Shown in pieces: positions 1 to 13,038 of a DNA stretch of 64,000 nt. A model generated the notes under the pieces. That model did not search any database, was not told the DNA's origin, and saw only the letters and a list, made by a program, of their open reading frames with translations. The stretch covers positions 79,928,159 through 79,992,158 of the forward strand of contig CANTUZ010000004.1 of the NCBI GenBank assembly GCA_947846985.1. Direction: 5' to 3'. How positions within the stretch are numbered: position 1 is the first letter of the stretch; the number at the start of each line of letters is the position of its first letter. The position numbers and the translations under genes were made by a program. The stretch is from Fratercula arctica. Lineage: Eukaryota; Chordata; Aves; Charadriiformes; Alcidae.

Positions 1-35
1 ACAGACAAAAAAAAAACCAAACCCAAATCACTTAC

Positions 36-117
36 TATTTCACTCTTTCAGGCACCAAGACCAGCTTGGCCATCTTCAGTGGCAATGACTGACATTGAGA
101 AGCTGCTACAATATTAC
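36..117 (-). other. Exon-like open block, unrecognised
   Basis: 82 nt on the minus strand between a strong pyrimidine-tract acceptor (TCTTCTTTTTCCTACTAG) and a donor GTAAGTG. Only one frame is open. It encodes a peptide beginning NIVAASQCQSLPLK and ending PERVK. Its entry phase fits the exit phase of the block at 2266-2077. No family recognised; pseudo-exons of this kind are common. Confidence 0.2.
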
Positions 118-2076
118 CTAGTAGGAAAAAGAAGACAAAAAAAATCTTCAGGAAAAATCTTTATCCTTCAACAAATTGCTGATAAAAAGCCAGGAAAGCA
201 ACAAAGTCGGTTATCTGCACACATGCTAATGAAAGAATATTTTCTAAGGCTGGCATGGGAGTTAGACTGCTACGTACCTCAAAAAAAGATCAGAAGCCAG
301 TGACGTGTAATCAATGGCTTCCATTGATACAAAAGTACTCTACAGCAACAGCGGTTATTGAAATATTTTTGGGGTTTTTTATCAGTGATGAAAAGAGTTT
401 CTACAACATAAACCAAAATAACAAAACAAGACTAAGAAGTTTTATATCTGACAAGTCACATACACCAGAGCAGTGTAGACTATCTATGTTTGAGATGGGA
501 CAAAACAAATATTGTAGAACATATTGAATATATGTACATAAATATATACATATATATTAAATATTAAATTACATATGTTAGTATATACTGTACATTGTAC
601 ATACATTTATTATATGCGTGTAATTGCATATATATATATATTCAATGACTTGATTATTTTAACAGAACATCTTGCTTTTTATATTTTTAAAACCAAAGAA
701 ACTTCAGAAACCAAACATTATCATCAACCACTTCAGTCCACTGAAGCTTTTAGGGTGAAAGACTCTAACGAAATAAAAAACACCTAGGGGAATCTGAAAT
801 GAAATTAAAAATTAGTTACTGTAGCTAACTTCTGCTTACTAGCTACGATATATCCTATGGAAACCTGCAAAATCAGGAAATGCTAACAGGAAAAATAGCA
901 ATTTGTCAGTTATAACACTATATAAATACGCACGTGCACATAAGTATACAATACTACTTGTGTTGTACACATAATACATTGTATATAGTGTATACATACT
1001 ACAACAGCAATTTCAGAAAGGTGCACAAAGAAGGGAGAGAGAAAGCATGGATAAAGGGACACTAAATAATAAAAAGCCTTACTTTTTTAGAGTTTCTAAT
1101 AAAATTAAGTTAGGAAGACTTCAAAACATATCCAAATGCACCAATCTGACCTCGCTTATTTGTTCAACAGGAATGAAGTTGTAAGCGAACACTACATGTT
1201 GGTATTTCTGTCATATGGAATTTCCAGCTGATTTTTTTTTTTTTTTTGTCCCATTTTCATCTTCTTCCTTGTGATCTGCCGTTTCAGAATTGTTTTATTG
1301 ATATGCTTTGCTTTTACCTTCATTTATACATCTGACTACTGTTTGTTGACCTAGAAAAGCAACTAATTACATGCCATTTTGGAGCTTTAACTGATTAAAA
1401 GTTTTTTCTCTGGAAAAATCTTGAAGTCTGAGCTTTATTGAAATCTGACATTTACTTGCAAAGAGGCATGCACTCTAAAAGAGTATTTGATTTTTCCATA
1501 CATTCGCATTTGATTATGTTCAAGTTTTAGCTTTCATCTATTAGTCTCTGGCTGATCAGGCCTTAGAAGACACAGCTGGTTTTGATTAAATAATTATTTA
1601 AAAAATAAACCTGATTTATACTGAATCTCTATAGAAACTTATTGCTTTAATATTTTTACGTAATAAATTCAGCCTTGATAAATGCCAACTCACAGCTGGT
1701 TGTAAAACAGGATCATCCAGTCAGAAAATATTTATGTTTTATAAAAAATACAGGGGGTGAGGTTGTGGGGAAGGTGTTTTTCTTTTAAACAAATATGTAA
1801 TGTTTCTGTGACAGTGACCAGTTTTTGTTAGCAAATATTGTTCTGAAAAAAGAACTCGAATTTCTATAAAAATAATCCTGTGTGCAAAAAAGTCATAAAG
1901 TTAAAAATATTTTTGTATGATTAATATATGAAAACATATTCAAGGATACATCTGACATTCAAATATCATTTATGCTTCCGCTGTTGAGCCAACCCTATAG
2001 CTTTGCTGCTTCTTGACCAAAGGACGTGACCAAAGAAGAAGGTCTCCCTCCTGTAGAAATCTACGGATCAACTCAC

Positions 2077-2266
2077 AGGAACTGGCAATGACATCAGAGA
2101 AGTACTCCATTCTTCTTCCGTAAAATGCAGTCTTTACGTTAAAAAGATAAGCCACAAAGTTATTCCAACCACTGCTGTAACCTTTCTGGAACAGGCGTAT
2201 GAGCGTTGCCTGTTCTCCCTTCTGGCTGCGCCAACCATTACTTTGCTGCCAGTGCCAGGACAGTTG
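2077..2266 (-). other. Exon-like open block, unrecognised
   Basis: 190 nt on the minus strand ending at a GTGAGT donor. The open frame contains EQATLIRLFQKGYSSGWNNF and later YGRRMEYFSDVIASS. The acceptor (GAGTTGTAG) is weak. A better acceptor (TTTCTTTCTCCAG, near 2353) leads into a different open frame starting LTSSIVAEVISEVG, so either a frameshift has broken a former coding exon or both frames are open by chance. No family recognised. Confidence 0.2.
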
Positions 2267-2470
2267 CTACAACTCAGTACACTTTTAAGAAGTAATTCTT
2301 TAGTCATTCCCACTTCACTGATAACTTCAGCAACAATGCTAGAGGTGAGCTGGAGAAAGAAACAACATGGAAAAAATAACCAAAATAAATGAAGAATAGA
2401 AAAAAAAAAAAAAAATCCACGAAGGAAAGACGACTGCACGCGAAGAAAAGACGACTGCAGTCTGCAAAGG

Positions 2471-2576
2471 AGAATCAGAGAATCACAGACTGTGTTGGGT
2501 TGGAAGGGACCTTTAAAGGCCATCTAGTCCAACCCCCCTGCAGTGAGCAGGGACATCTTCAACTGGATCAGAGAAT
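2471..2576 (-). mobile_element. CR1 LINE fragment, minus orientation
   Basis: Short 3'-end fragment: agaatcagagaatcacag, then the diagnostic ggttggaagggaccttt and ctagtccaaccccc blocks. Strongly 5'-truncated, as usual for CR1. Confidence 0.9.
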
Positions 2577-3518
2577 GTGAAGGAACACCAATGGTAATGC
2601 ATCAAAAGAAAACATGTTCAGAAAATAACTCTCGAGCCAGGTCCTCTTACGAATTTATGCATCTTCTATCAATTTCATAATATTCTTCTTAAGCACCGGT
2701 AAGGATCACATATTGAGGCCAAATAAAATAAAAGCTTGACATCTAAATAGATACCTCAGGTACCAAACAAGTATAGTTTGATTGCTGTTATAGATGACAA
2801 GTATTTCTCAGGTACATATGAAGAACTCGCATACAAAATACGGGTTTAAAATTGTCTTCATAATTTTGCCTTAAAAGGTGCATCTAGCAAATGTTTTTAC
2901 TTCACTGCTTTTGAAAAGAAAAATTATTTATGCGTTCTGAGAAGGCAAGGTGTTAACAATTATCTTGACGCACATTTTCAGGGCTACTCAGACTTCCCCT
3001 AAGCTAATTTAGCTAATTAGCTCAGCTAATTTACCTTCTTACTTTGAAAGGCCATGTGGCCAAGTGAGTAAATCGTGGTATTACTGTTAATTCATTCTGC
3101 TGTCACCACAGAATTATTTTTTCCGGTTTCAAAACTGTTCCACCTCTTCTCCCCGAAAATGTGTTAGTTCTGGAGCTCCTGCGTTCAGCTCAACCCCGTC
3201 TTTGTGTGTGAGCAATTCTCTGCTCTGGTCCACTCACAATTTAGGTTGGTCTCTCCCAGTGCGGGCACTGGCCAACAGAAGACAATGCCAATCAATACAA
3301 TACGATACCATCTCTCAGATATTACTAATTTATGCATGAAGGGTACCTGGAGAAACAAAAAATTTAATGTTTGTGCAGGCAGGCATCCGTGTCTACCGGA
3401 GCGAGTCTCTAGTTCATGGCTGAGGCACTGCGCAACCACATGCTGTCCAGGAAACAGGACAGAGATACTTAGAGTCACACTCCATGCTGATCTGGAGAAT
3501 GGCGAGATCCTAATAAAC

Positions 3519-3763
3519 TTCAAACTGAAACAGGGGAGATTTAGATTGGATATTAGGAAGAAATTCTTTGCTGTGAGGGGGGTGAGCCCCTGGCCCAGGG
3601 TGCCCAGAGAAGCTGTGGCTGCCCCATCCCTGGAGGGGTTCAAGGCCAGGTTGGACGGGGCTTGGAGCAACCTGGGCTGGTGGGAGGTGTCCCTGCCCAG
3701 GGCAGGGGGTGAACTAGGTGATATTGAAGGTCCCTTCCAACCCAAACCATTTGATGATTCATG
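3519..3763 (+). mobile_element. CR1 LINE fragment, plus orientation
   Basis: Starts with the aaactgaaacaggggagattt block, runs through 'agctgtggctgccccatccc' and ends with 'ggtcccttccaacccaaacc' and a degenerate ATTC-type tail. About 245 bp of the CR1 3' region. Confidence 0.9.
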
Positions 3764-6700
3764 GCTATTTCTGAGCATGTTGCCATTCTATGCACTTCAC
3801 AAACCAGAGGAAGCTCCAGTGAATTTCAGCCAGCTTTCTCTTCTGTGACGATAAAAAGCTAGGAGGACTTCAAGACCCTGTATCCCATAAATAAGGGTTT
3901 AATGTCATGGGCGGTGAGCAAGTATGCTGGAAGTCTACTCAAGTCGAGGTCACAAAAGCTGCAGGGTACCTATAATGTACGTTTCAGGGCAGAGAGCCAA
4001 GACCTCCAGATTTCTCCATGCAGATAAGAATGATTAGAACAGGACTTGGAGAAAAACAGAAAAAGCCTTTTTTTTTTTTTTTTTAAATCATCGCTCAAAT
4101 TAATTAATACGTTTAAGAAGATTGTCTATGCACATGAATTCTGATTCTCCACTTCGAGTTAGCTTGGCCTTTGCAACACCTACAAAGATCACAGCGTTGG
4201 CTCTAACCACCGCAGGGTTTTAAGACTGCAGAAAGAGCAATATCAACTTAGCTGGGTGTTTGCACATGGGAAAAGAAAAGTGCGCACAAAATGCTGATTA
4301 GGGCTCATAATTATAGGGAAAAAATTTATGATGACTAGGATATCCTGCCTCCACCCTACCACGTAACTCTGCCTGCCTACCTAAACAAATAAAGTGCTGT
4401 ATGATTTACACTCCTTGATGTTAATTAGTCGTCTTTTCACGTTTCCTTTCGAACTCCAATAAGTGTTTTAAAACATGTAAAAAAGTTCACTTTTGGTTTG
4501 CTTTCTTAGAAATACTACGCGAAATAACTCGTTGTAAAGTAAACTTTGACATTAGAAAAATGTATCAAGGATTTAAAATGCTACAGTAGCTAGAGCATTG
4601 TTGAATATTTAAATAGTGTTTTAAGGGTATGGATTTATATAAACTGTGCTGCAATATCCACAACAGACATCTTATCCAATAAATACAATGAAAAGCATGT
4701 GTATGGGTGTGTGTGAGAAAGAGACAGGGAGTAATAAAAAATTCAGTTCTTAAATAAAATAATTGTATTTTAATAGATGTGAACTTGGGAATACTTCAAA
4801 TGCTAATGTCAGTCTAAAAATTATTAATTGGTCTGATTTAAGATCGGAGATTCCCATACTGGCCGGGTTGTGAACAGTCCACCTAGAGAAAGAAAACAAT
4901 TACTTTCAGATGAAACTTGGGGGATGGGTGTTGATAAACAAGTTTCCTCGAATTATGTTATTTGCATGTCTGGCTCCATTACCGACTGCCGCAAAAGCCA
5001 GAAAATACATGCTGACTTGAAGAAGCAGGCTGAAAAGCCAGGTCCATTGCAACATGATTTTATGTTTCAAAAGATTCTCAAAATTGTTTCCTTGGTAATT
5101 ATTGACTGGCGTCCACCGAAATATCACACATATTGCTCGCTAATGGTGAGTCACTTCTTTGTAAAATAGCGGCTGGCTGCTCCCCCGCGTGAAGAAGGTA
5201 TCACCTATTCCTACGCGTAGCAGATGAAGAAATTCCTCAGAAACCTCATGAAATTTTCATTTTAAGAAACGGATTAGTGCCCCTTATAGAAAGCAGTCCG
5301 TTGAAAAGGCTAAGGTCAGAAGCAAATAAATAAATTGAAACATTCTGACCCCGGCTGGAGATTTTACTGTTCTCTTCGCAACTGTTTTGGTGACTTGTTG
5401 CACCAGCTGTCAGTGGGCACAGGAGATTTATCAGGTTCAACTCTCCCCACCATCAGAGGTAGACTTTACTGTATCACCATTCCCCAACTACTGTTCGGCT
5501 GTCGAAGAAAGGAAGGTGTTTCCTGCATCTATTCAAGGGTTAGATACCGACACATTTCATTCCTTGGTGGATGAACATCACGTGGTACTCACCGGGAGCA
5601 TCCTGATGCCCTGACAAAAAAGGTCCTCCTTCACCCAGCGCTTCTTAGGCTTATTTTGATAAACCTTTCAAACAGAAGTGATGGTAGTTCTTAGGTAGAG
5701 CAGATAAAGATTTTTATCTTTACAAGCTCCAGTTCAATTTCAGGCTGTCAAAAACCTCCCAGCTATAACTGCTGTAATGATTCCACCTCACGTTATTCTT
5801 GAATCCCAGTAAGAAACCCTAGCTAGCCTACACGAGATTGTTTCAGGCATAGAGAAAGCTCCTGTGAACCCAAACACTTTTAATCAAGTAACACACTGGC
5901 TTCGTTTTTATACTTGGAGACAGTTTAAATTGCTTTTTAGAGGCTCCAAAATTTAGATTCTGTTTCTGAAGTTAAATAAAACCTTATATTTATCACCTAA
6001 TGGAAACTGTACGTTGAACGTGCCAGTCTGTTTTTAACTCATTTGAAAAAAACAAACCAAATTGTCTTAGAAATCCATGCAGCTTCAACAATGCAAAATG
6101 AGAGAAAATTAATCTGTCTCAAGAAACAGTTCCCTTTATTATATTTCAGAAGACAGCAGTGACTTTCTGTGCGCGATGTAAGAATCGATCTTCTTACGCC
6201 ATCCATGCAGCATCTCTAATATCGTTGTATATTTTTATGAAATACCCAAAGAGTTTTGTGTAAATTACACTAATAAGTTTGTTTTTGGTTTGCTATCTAA
6301 CTGAGAAAGGGAGAACCAACCGAATATCCAAACACAGCTACTACTTCCTAACCTGTAAAGACGGCTGATTACGATCGTCTGGTGCACACACCAAAACTAA
6401 TTACTGGATTGAACATTTAAGGAAACAACTACTGTACCGTGTTCAAGTAGAAATAAAACTTCGCTGTTCCTGTGTTTTGATCTTTATTGGTATCCAAGTT
6501 GTCGTTCAATCAGAACGCTGCCAAAGCGCTTAACACTGCCAGTCCAGCCTAATCAAAGGCATAGTGTGAATAAAACCTTGAAACAGATTAAAATTAATTA
6601 ATCAGTGAAATTAAAGCTTCTTTCCAATACAGGAACGTTTAAGGTCTGGTGATGTGATTATCCTGATTGTCTTTCTGGCCTCATTTCAACAATTTATTAT

Positions 6701-9700
6701 CTCAGTTTCAGATGAAATAAATCTGAAGGGGAATAGACATCCGCTTTAACTTAGTTTGTTTTGGCATAGCGTTCGATAAAAGACTTTCATTTACGTACCA
6801 TATGATTTGCTAAAACAGGTTGCAATTATTGCACAAAATATGCAATCGTTCTCACTCATTAAATCCAGGCAATAATTTTTGCTTTTCGTAAATCCTCCCC
6901 TGTGAATTTGCTCCCTAATCATTCATTCATTAATGAAAGTACAATTACTAGAGAAATCAGTTTCTGAAAGCCTCTAATTTAGCACATATTAAGCATTATA
7001 TTTTACAAAAAATGGGAAGAGGATTTTAACTCAGACTGGTTTTAGAGATTAAAAATGAAACTAGTTACAGAACAATTGCATTTTACAGGACTATAATATA
7101 GTCAGCTAATCATTCCAAAAAATACCTATTTCAAACAACAGTAAAAAAACCATTTAGTTTAGATATAATCTCAGAGATCTAGACAAGTAAACATTTTTTA
7201 AGGTCAAGGTGCTGAATAGGACTATGACATTTAGATTATATTTGGAAAAATCCACAAAAGCAAGTGTCTGTGTGGCACGATTTTCTGAAACTTTACTAAT
7301 GAAACAACTGCAAAGTGAAGTTACAGAAAGTCTCACTATAAACCACACAAGAAATACCTTCTCATCTGCCTGCCCGTTGATGCAAAAGGAGAATCCAGGG
7401 AAAAGAATGCTTTGTTTCTATTATTCTATGCAAACAATGAATTTTGATCACTTTTCCTCTTTGGACAAAAGGTTCTTAGCTAAGAATCCTAAGACCTTTA
7501 AGGGATCTCATCCTTAAGAAAAGCGGCCTGATAGTGTGTTTCCTGTTCTTCTGATTTCACGATAATCCTTATTGCTTGCATCCAGCGCCGTTATTCTGTC
7601 TGAAGCCCTGCGCTGGTCTTAACGAGCATTGCTATCACGGCTCGCTAAAGAACATAATGCCAGTACACAGCGAACCACTTCTCTGTCTCCACCACTACTG
7701 AGAGCAACAAGCGTTGGTTTGAAAAAGTTCGTTTTCTTCTAGGCTCTCTGCACGAATTGCTGTTTTTCAAATATTTCACTTGTGTTGAACAACTATCAAC
7801 AATTTTTTGTAGGTTTTACAGAGAGGCATTTTAACCTGTGTTCTGCTTGTTGGCAAGAATGCAAGAATGATCAGGTGAAAACACTGTGAACTAAGACTGA
7901 AATAGCTTAAATTAGTGGAAACAAGCTGGAACAAGAAGCCTTGTTTAGCCAATATAACATTCTTCAAATAAATAAAAGCGACTGCCTTTGCGATGTCTTA
8001 TAAAATGTGCATGATCCTAGGGTGATAAAATAAATTGTAATATCATTTAATGGAAGGGTGTAAAGAAGAGATTGGTCAGCAAGACTTCAATTTCACAAAG
8101 GTGGTTGCTAGAAGTAAGAACAGCAAATCACTGGCACAAAGTGTCTAGGGATGCTGGAGTTCTGTGTCCAGCTGGATCTTAAATGTTCATTAGGGAAGGT
8201 AAATATATAAACGACACTGCTTTGGGGTAAGAAAATGAACTAGAGAAGCTGCAAAAGTGCTTTGAAGGTCTACTTTACAAGTCTTTCTATGATTTCTGTT
8301 ACAGAACAAATCCCTAAAAAAAGAAAAATAATAAAAAGTGTTTCTGACTCAGTTGCAGGCAGCAGACAAACATGCAGTGTACTGGTCACCGGAGGAATGA
8401 ATCAGCTTCACCTCTGTGGAGGTTACCTGGCTTCACCCCGGGGCGGCCACTGCTCAGGTTCCTTTTCTAGTTTTGTGTATCGTGTGTCCATTTGCACCAT
8501 TTCTAACACAGAAACACCAAAGAGCAACCCAATTTCCTGAGAGGAGCTCTAAGTCTCTGTTGCCTTCTAGAGAATATTGTCCTTAAAAAAAAAAAAAAAA
8601 AAGTATTGATCTACTCTCTACATAGACTCCTGTTGCTAATAGACGACCTTCCCTCAGCGATCAGCCAAGGTTTGAAGCATTACTCTCATTCTTTTTTACC
8701 TCCATTTACTTCAATGAATGCAATCAAACAAATTTTCACTAACCAAAATTGCAAAATTCAACCCAAACGTTTTATTTTACTTCTATTAATTGCTGACTGC
8801 AAATTTAGACAGGATTAAACCAACACAACAACCCCCCCATATTATTTCAATATTTCAACCTAGATTCTTTTCTGGAGGAATGTTAAGTTTAACAGTGTAC
8901 ATCAGCAATTGCAAGAGAAATAAAAGTGTTATATGGATGTGAAATTACTTCAAAGTCTAATATTACAAAGCAAGAAAATTCAACGTAAAATTTACAATGA
9001 AAGGAAATCTAAATACGTAAAGGAAAGAAATACAGAGTTAGGCACTAAAATAACTTCTGGATCATAATCACACAGCTATTCTATACTGCACGTACATTAC
9101 AACGTCCTTTTACTTCAGTTTCTATTTTCTACAGATATTTTCTTCTTTTTGTTTTATTTTATTTAAGTGAAAGATCCTAATTGTCCCTACCTTTAACAGA
9201 ATGTTAACCAATTTAACAAAGTCACAAAGAAATTGAAAACAGCATTTGAATTGTATACAAAACTATATCCAATAGGAGCGCTACTATATTAATCTCTACA
9301 AAACCATATGTTGTTGAAAGAATAAATCCCTTCATATTCCAAAGAACCAGAGGTGTGCCCAGGCTAATTGACTTGCAGAACACAGAAAACTTCAAATCAG
9401 AACTGGGAATGGAGCTGCCTACATCCACTTTACTTTCTTGTACAATTTACATAAACCAAACGGTTTTGGTGATGATTTTTCTCTTTCTTTTACAAGTACC
9501 TCAGATGAAACATCTTTATTATCAATAAACCATTAAGATTAATCCAACTGAAAAGATTGTGTATTATAAAAGAATATCCCAGTATTTCCACAGGTTTATG
9601 TGGGATCAGAAATCCAGATTAAAACATCATTACATGTCATCTACAAGAGTAAGCTTCTGTGTTGACTCTTATTTGCCATATCACTCAATATCATGCTTCC

Positions 9701-12700
9701 TAAGAAAATATTAACATTAAAAATCTATTAACTATTGAGATTAAGAAGTGTTACATCTCTTAGTTGACTATGGAACTTTAAGGAAAATTAAGTGTGGTTT
9801 TGGATGCCCTGACTGGAGACTGAAGGTTTCACTCAAAGTTTACTAAACTCAGAGGCAAACCCAATGTAGACATCAGGACTAGTTCCAACATCCTCTTCCA
9901 AAATTTAAAATGAAGGCTTTAATTTTCTGTCACTATCCTCAGCCTTTAGGACACCACAGATGGCTTTAAAGTATCACAAGATGAAACATAGAGCATCTGT
10001 TGAAACCACTTCAGGGACATGAAAGAAAACAATTTCTTCAAGTATTTTGTTTTTAATATAGAACAGGTTACTTAAAAAAAAAAAAAACAGGGATTTTCAT
10101 AGGACCAAACTATACATTTTTCCCATGTTCAATACACGTTTTTTCCATTAAATCTGTGTTTGGTATTGTAATTTGTCTTTAAACAGTGCTTACAGAGATA
10201 ACATTAAAAGTTACCGTATAACAAATGAGATTTCCTCTTATTGTGAAGAAGAAAACACTCCCTCTTAGTCACAGTTAGTGGAGAAGAAGGGGGAACACAG
10301 TTACAAGACTGTTTCTTTATTTAGGTATGGCTGCCAAATTGGACCACATTCACATTCATCAAGTATTTCAAGCAAGTTCCTTTCTTAAATTGTTCCAAGT
10401 GGCTCATTTTTTTGAGTGTACTTTAATTACAAGAGAGGCAGATTAACGCTGCAAGGTAATTGCAGCACTGAGTGGAAAGCTCTGCTTTAACAGAATACTG
10501 ACATTTTAAAATTAACACAGCTTTTTCCCTATGACAATTAAAATATAGAATAACCTGACAATATGAAATTTTATGAATTTAGAAATAGACTTTTTAAGAC
10601 TACGTATAGTCCTAAAAGCTCACCTAGAAAAGATGCCACTTAAATAACTTACACTATTTAGATATTCCAAACAGAAACGCCCACCACAGTCTATGTTACA
10701 AACATCAGCACCGGAATGTTTCACTGGCTGAAGACAATTTACAACGTGATAGTTGTTTAACTCACAAAAAGTAACTTCTTCCCTGGTTTTTTTATCGTAC
10801 AAATCCAAATTTTCATAAGCACAAAAGAAGAACCTAAAGCTCACAGGACAAATGACACTGAGCTACAACCATCCACTTAAAAATACAATATTTGACAGAA
10901 TTATGCTAAGAAGATTTTGGAAAAACCAAAGTTCAGTGTTGGCTTTATGCACTTGCTGAAACTCCCAATACCAAGCTCAATTCTAATTTGAGTAAGAAAT
11001 ATAGATATCTCAGTTCTGAGTATTCCCATTACCACAAATAATCACCAGGGAAAATATACAGCGTCCAATACAAATGTTCTCATATATCACCTCTCATTAT
11101 TTCCTCATTTAGCTAAGCATTAAATGCACCTGATTTTTGGGTAAATGGTCTGTGCCCCTGCTCCTCTTCGGAACTCACACATACTCAAGATTATTTTCTC
11201 TCATCTTCTCTGCCTGACTACCATAACTCACCCCGGAGAAATTGCTCCCAACCTGCTCTTAAATTGAAATTTCCAAACTCACCTTGGATTATGAATAGGG
11301 ACTTTTTTTGCCAAAAAGTTGGGAGAAAAAAAAAAAATGGTAATTTTTCTTAGTTGGACTCATGAAAGCATCAGCTTCACTAAACTCCTATAACTCACAT
11401 GGCTATGAAGATTTTACGATTTCATCATATCCCTTTCTAAAACAGTCTAACAACATTTTCTTGGCATCTTTCAGAAGGGAACCAACTTCTTTTTTTTTTT
11501 CCCCCTTTTTTTTTTCTTTAATTAAACCAACTGTCATTACATTCCTGTGACCGATTCAGTTTTTGTCTTTCATTTGGAAATTCTTTATGCTGACTATTTT
11601 GACCAGTAATGGGCTGAAAGACAGTTCATAAATATATAATGGGCTACCAAAAGATGCAAAAATCACTTGCCTGATGGCCCAGCAGAGAAGGAAAAAAGGA
11701 TCCCATGCCACTTCTATTGGACTCTGAGATAAGCCAACACTTTCAAAGATTCTCCATCCCTGAGCCCTGCCAGGACTCCACTTTGAAGCATCACCTTTGA
11801 CTTCTGGAGTACCATGAAGGAAGAGCCAAGCCCTGGGCAAAGGCTGTAATCCTTAGGGAGGGCAGGTCACTCCGGGAAGCGGCCACCTTTGGTCATGTTG
11901 TGCCACCAGGACACCAGATATCAAAGAAGAAAATGCCACGGCGAGTCATTTTTACATCTCCTCTTCACTGTCCTGCAGTTTTGGCTGGAGCAACAACGGC
12001 AGCACAGAGGAGCCCAGGTATTAAACAGAATAAAGCAGGAGTATGTTGTTCTGCCCATATAACTCCTACCTAGCTATAAGCCTAACCTAGAGCCTCTTCA
12101 GTTTGATTAAAAGAATTTTATTTACTCTTCCATGAGCCCCATGACTGGAAGTACGGAACTAATGCCAATTCTTTGGGGTCATTTTTTAAAAGTGAATAAA
12201 ATCCATACGCAGAAGAAACAAATGGCTCCGAGTGGAAGAGCCTCAGAGCATTAGCCAAATTATTATCAATAGGCCCATTAATAAATGCCAACTTATTTGC
12301 AGCTCTTTAAGGAGCATGCCACAGTAATATATCTCATTGGGCACTGGCAGATCACTTGTGAGTTTTCCCAAGGTGCTTTCTCACTGTGAGCTCTCCCAGA
12401 GCCTATAGAATTCTACGCGCTCTCCTTGTGAATAGTTAAATTTGAATGCATTCCAAACTAAAAATAATGGTTTTTCCTCCTATAGAAAAGCCAGAATGTT
12501 GTTAGTACCTCCAAAAGTCAGAGTCAAGCCAGGCTGCTACAATCTGTTTAAATAATTTCCGAGGAAATTATTATAGCTAATTAAAATGGAATCCTTTCTA
12601 AATGGCAGCGTCCAGCACATTAGCCAAACAAATTGTTACGTGATACGCACTGAACACCGTGAAACCACCAAACATTTTGGAATATGCTTGGATACCGGGA

Positions 12701-12986
12701 TGTCATATCAGGTTATCACTGTGACAGCTAGTTTGCATTCAGCTTCTCATTTGGAGGTTGTTTTTTGTCATTATATGACAAAATTAAACTGATCCCTCAA
12801 GCTTTCCCAACAATATCATGAACAGTCTGACACCTTTATCACCATATACTTTAAACCAAATCATACAACTATATGTGGATTTGCTTCGGTTTATGATAAA
12901 TAGCTAGTATTTGAAGACTCAGTATTTATCAAAAATATGAAGTGACTGAACAGGGAAGTAAACACGTCACACGAAGACTGAAAATA
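3764..12986. other. Intergenic DNA, no gene recognised
   Basis: About 9 kb of AT-rich single-copy-looking sequence without CR1 or LTR. It has short homopolymers (T17 near 4068, A18 near 8585). One exon-like block (10653-10833) is listed separately. I see no known coding sequence. Confidence 0.6.
10653..10833 (-). other. Exon-like open block encoding a cysteine-containing peptide
   Basis: 181 nt on the minus strand with acceptor GAGCTTTAG and donor GTAAGT. One base completes a codon, then 60 open codons containing LYDKKTREEVTFCELNNYH and later SGADVCNIDCGGRFC (six Cys in 60 residues). Entry phase matches the exit phase of the block at 14766-14708. No family recognised. The length is not beyond chance in this base composition. 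Confidence 0.22.
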
Positions 12987-13038
12987 TCATAGAATCATAG
13001 AATGTGTTGGGTTGGAAGGGACCTTTAAAGGTCAAAAT
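12987..13038 (-). mobile_element. CR1 LINE 3'-end fragment, minus orientation
   Basis: About 50 bp only: tcatagaatcatagaatg, then ggttggaagggacctttaaa. An extreme 5' truncation retaining little more than the CR1 3' terminus. Confidence 0.85.

Larger units (their letters stand above)
1..2470. other. AT-rich intergenic DNA
   Basis: Strongly AT-rich, with TA-dinucleotide-rich stretches at about 525-645 and 945-1005 and a T15 run near 1233. No recognisable gene. Exon-like open blocks on the minus strand at 36-117 and 2077-2266 are listed separately. Confidence 0.6.

Noticed and set aside
3185..3848. 197- and 214-codon open frames on both strands
   Set aside because: Overlap the CR1 fragment at 3519-3763. 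The non-CR1 part (acceptor near 3354, donor near 3244 on the minus strand, peptide VPFMHKLVISERWYRIV) is most simply a pseudo-exon.
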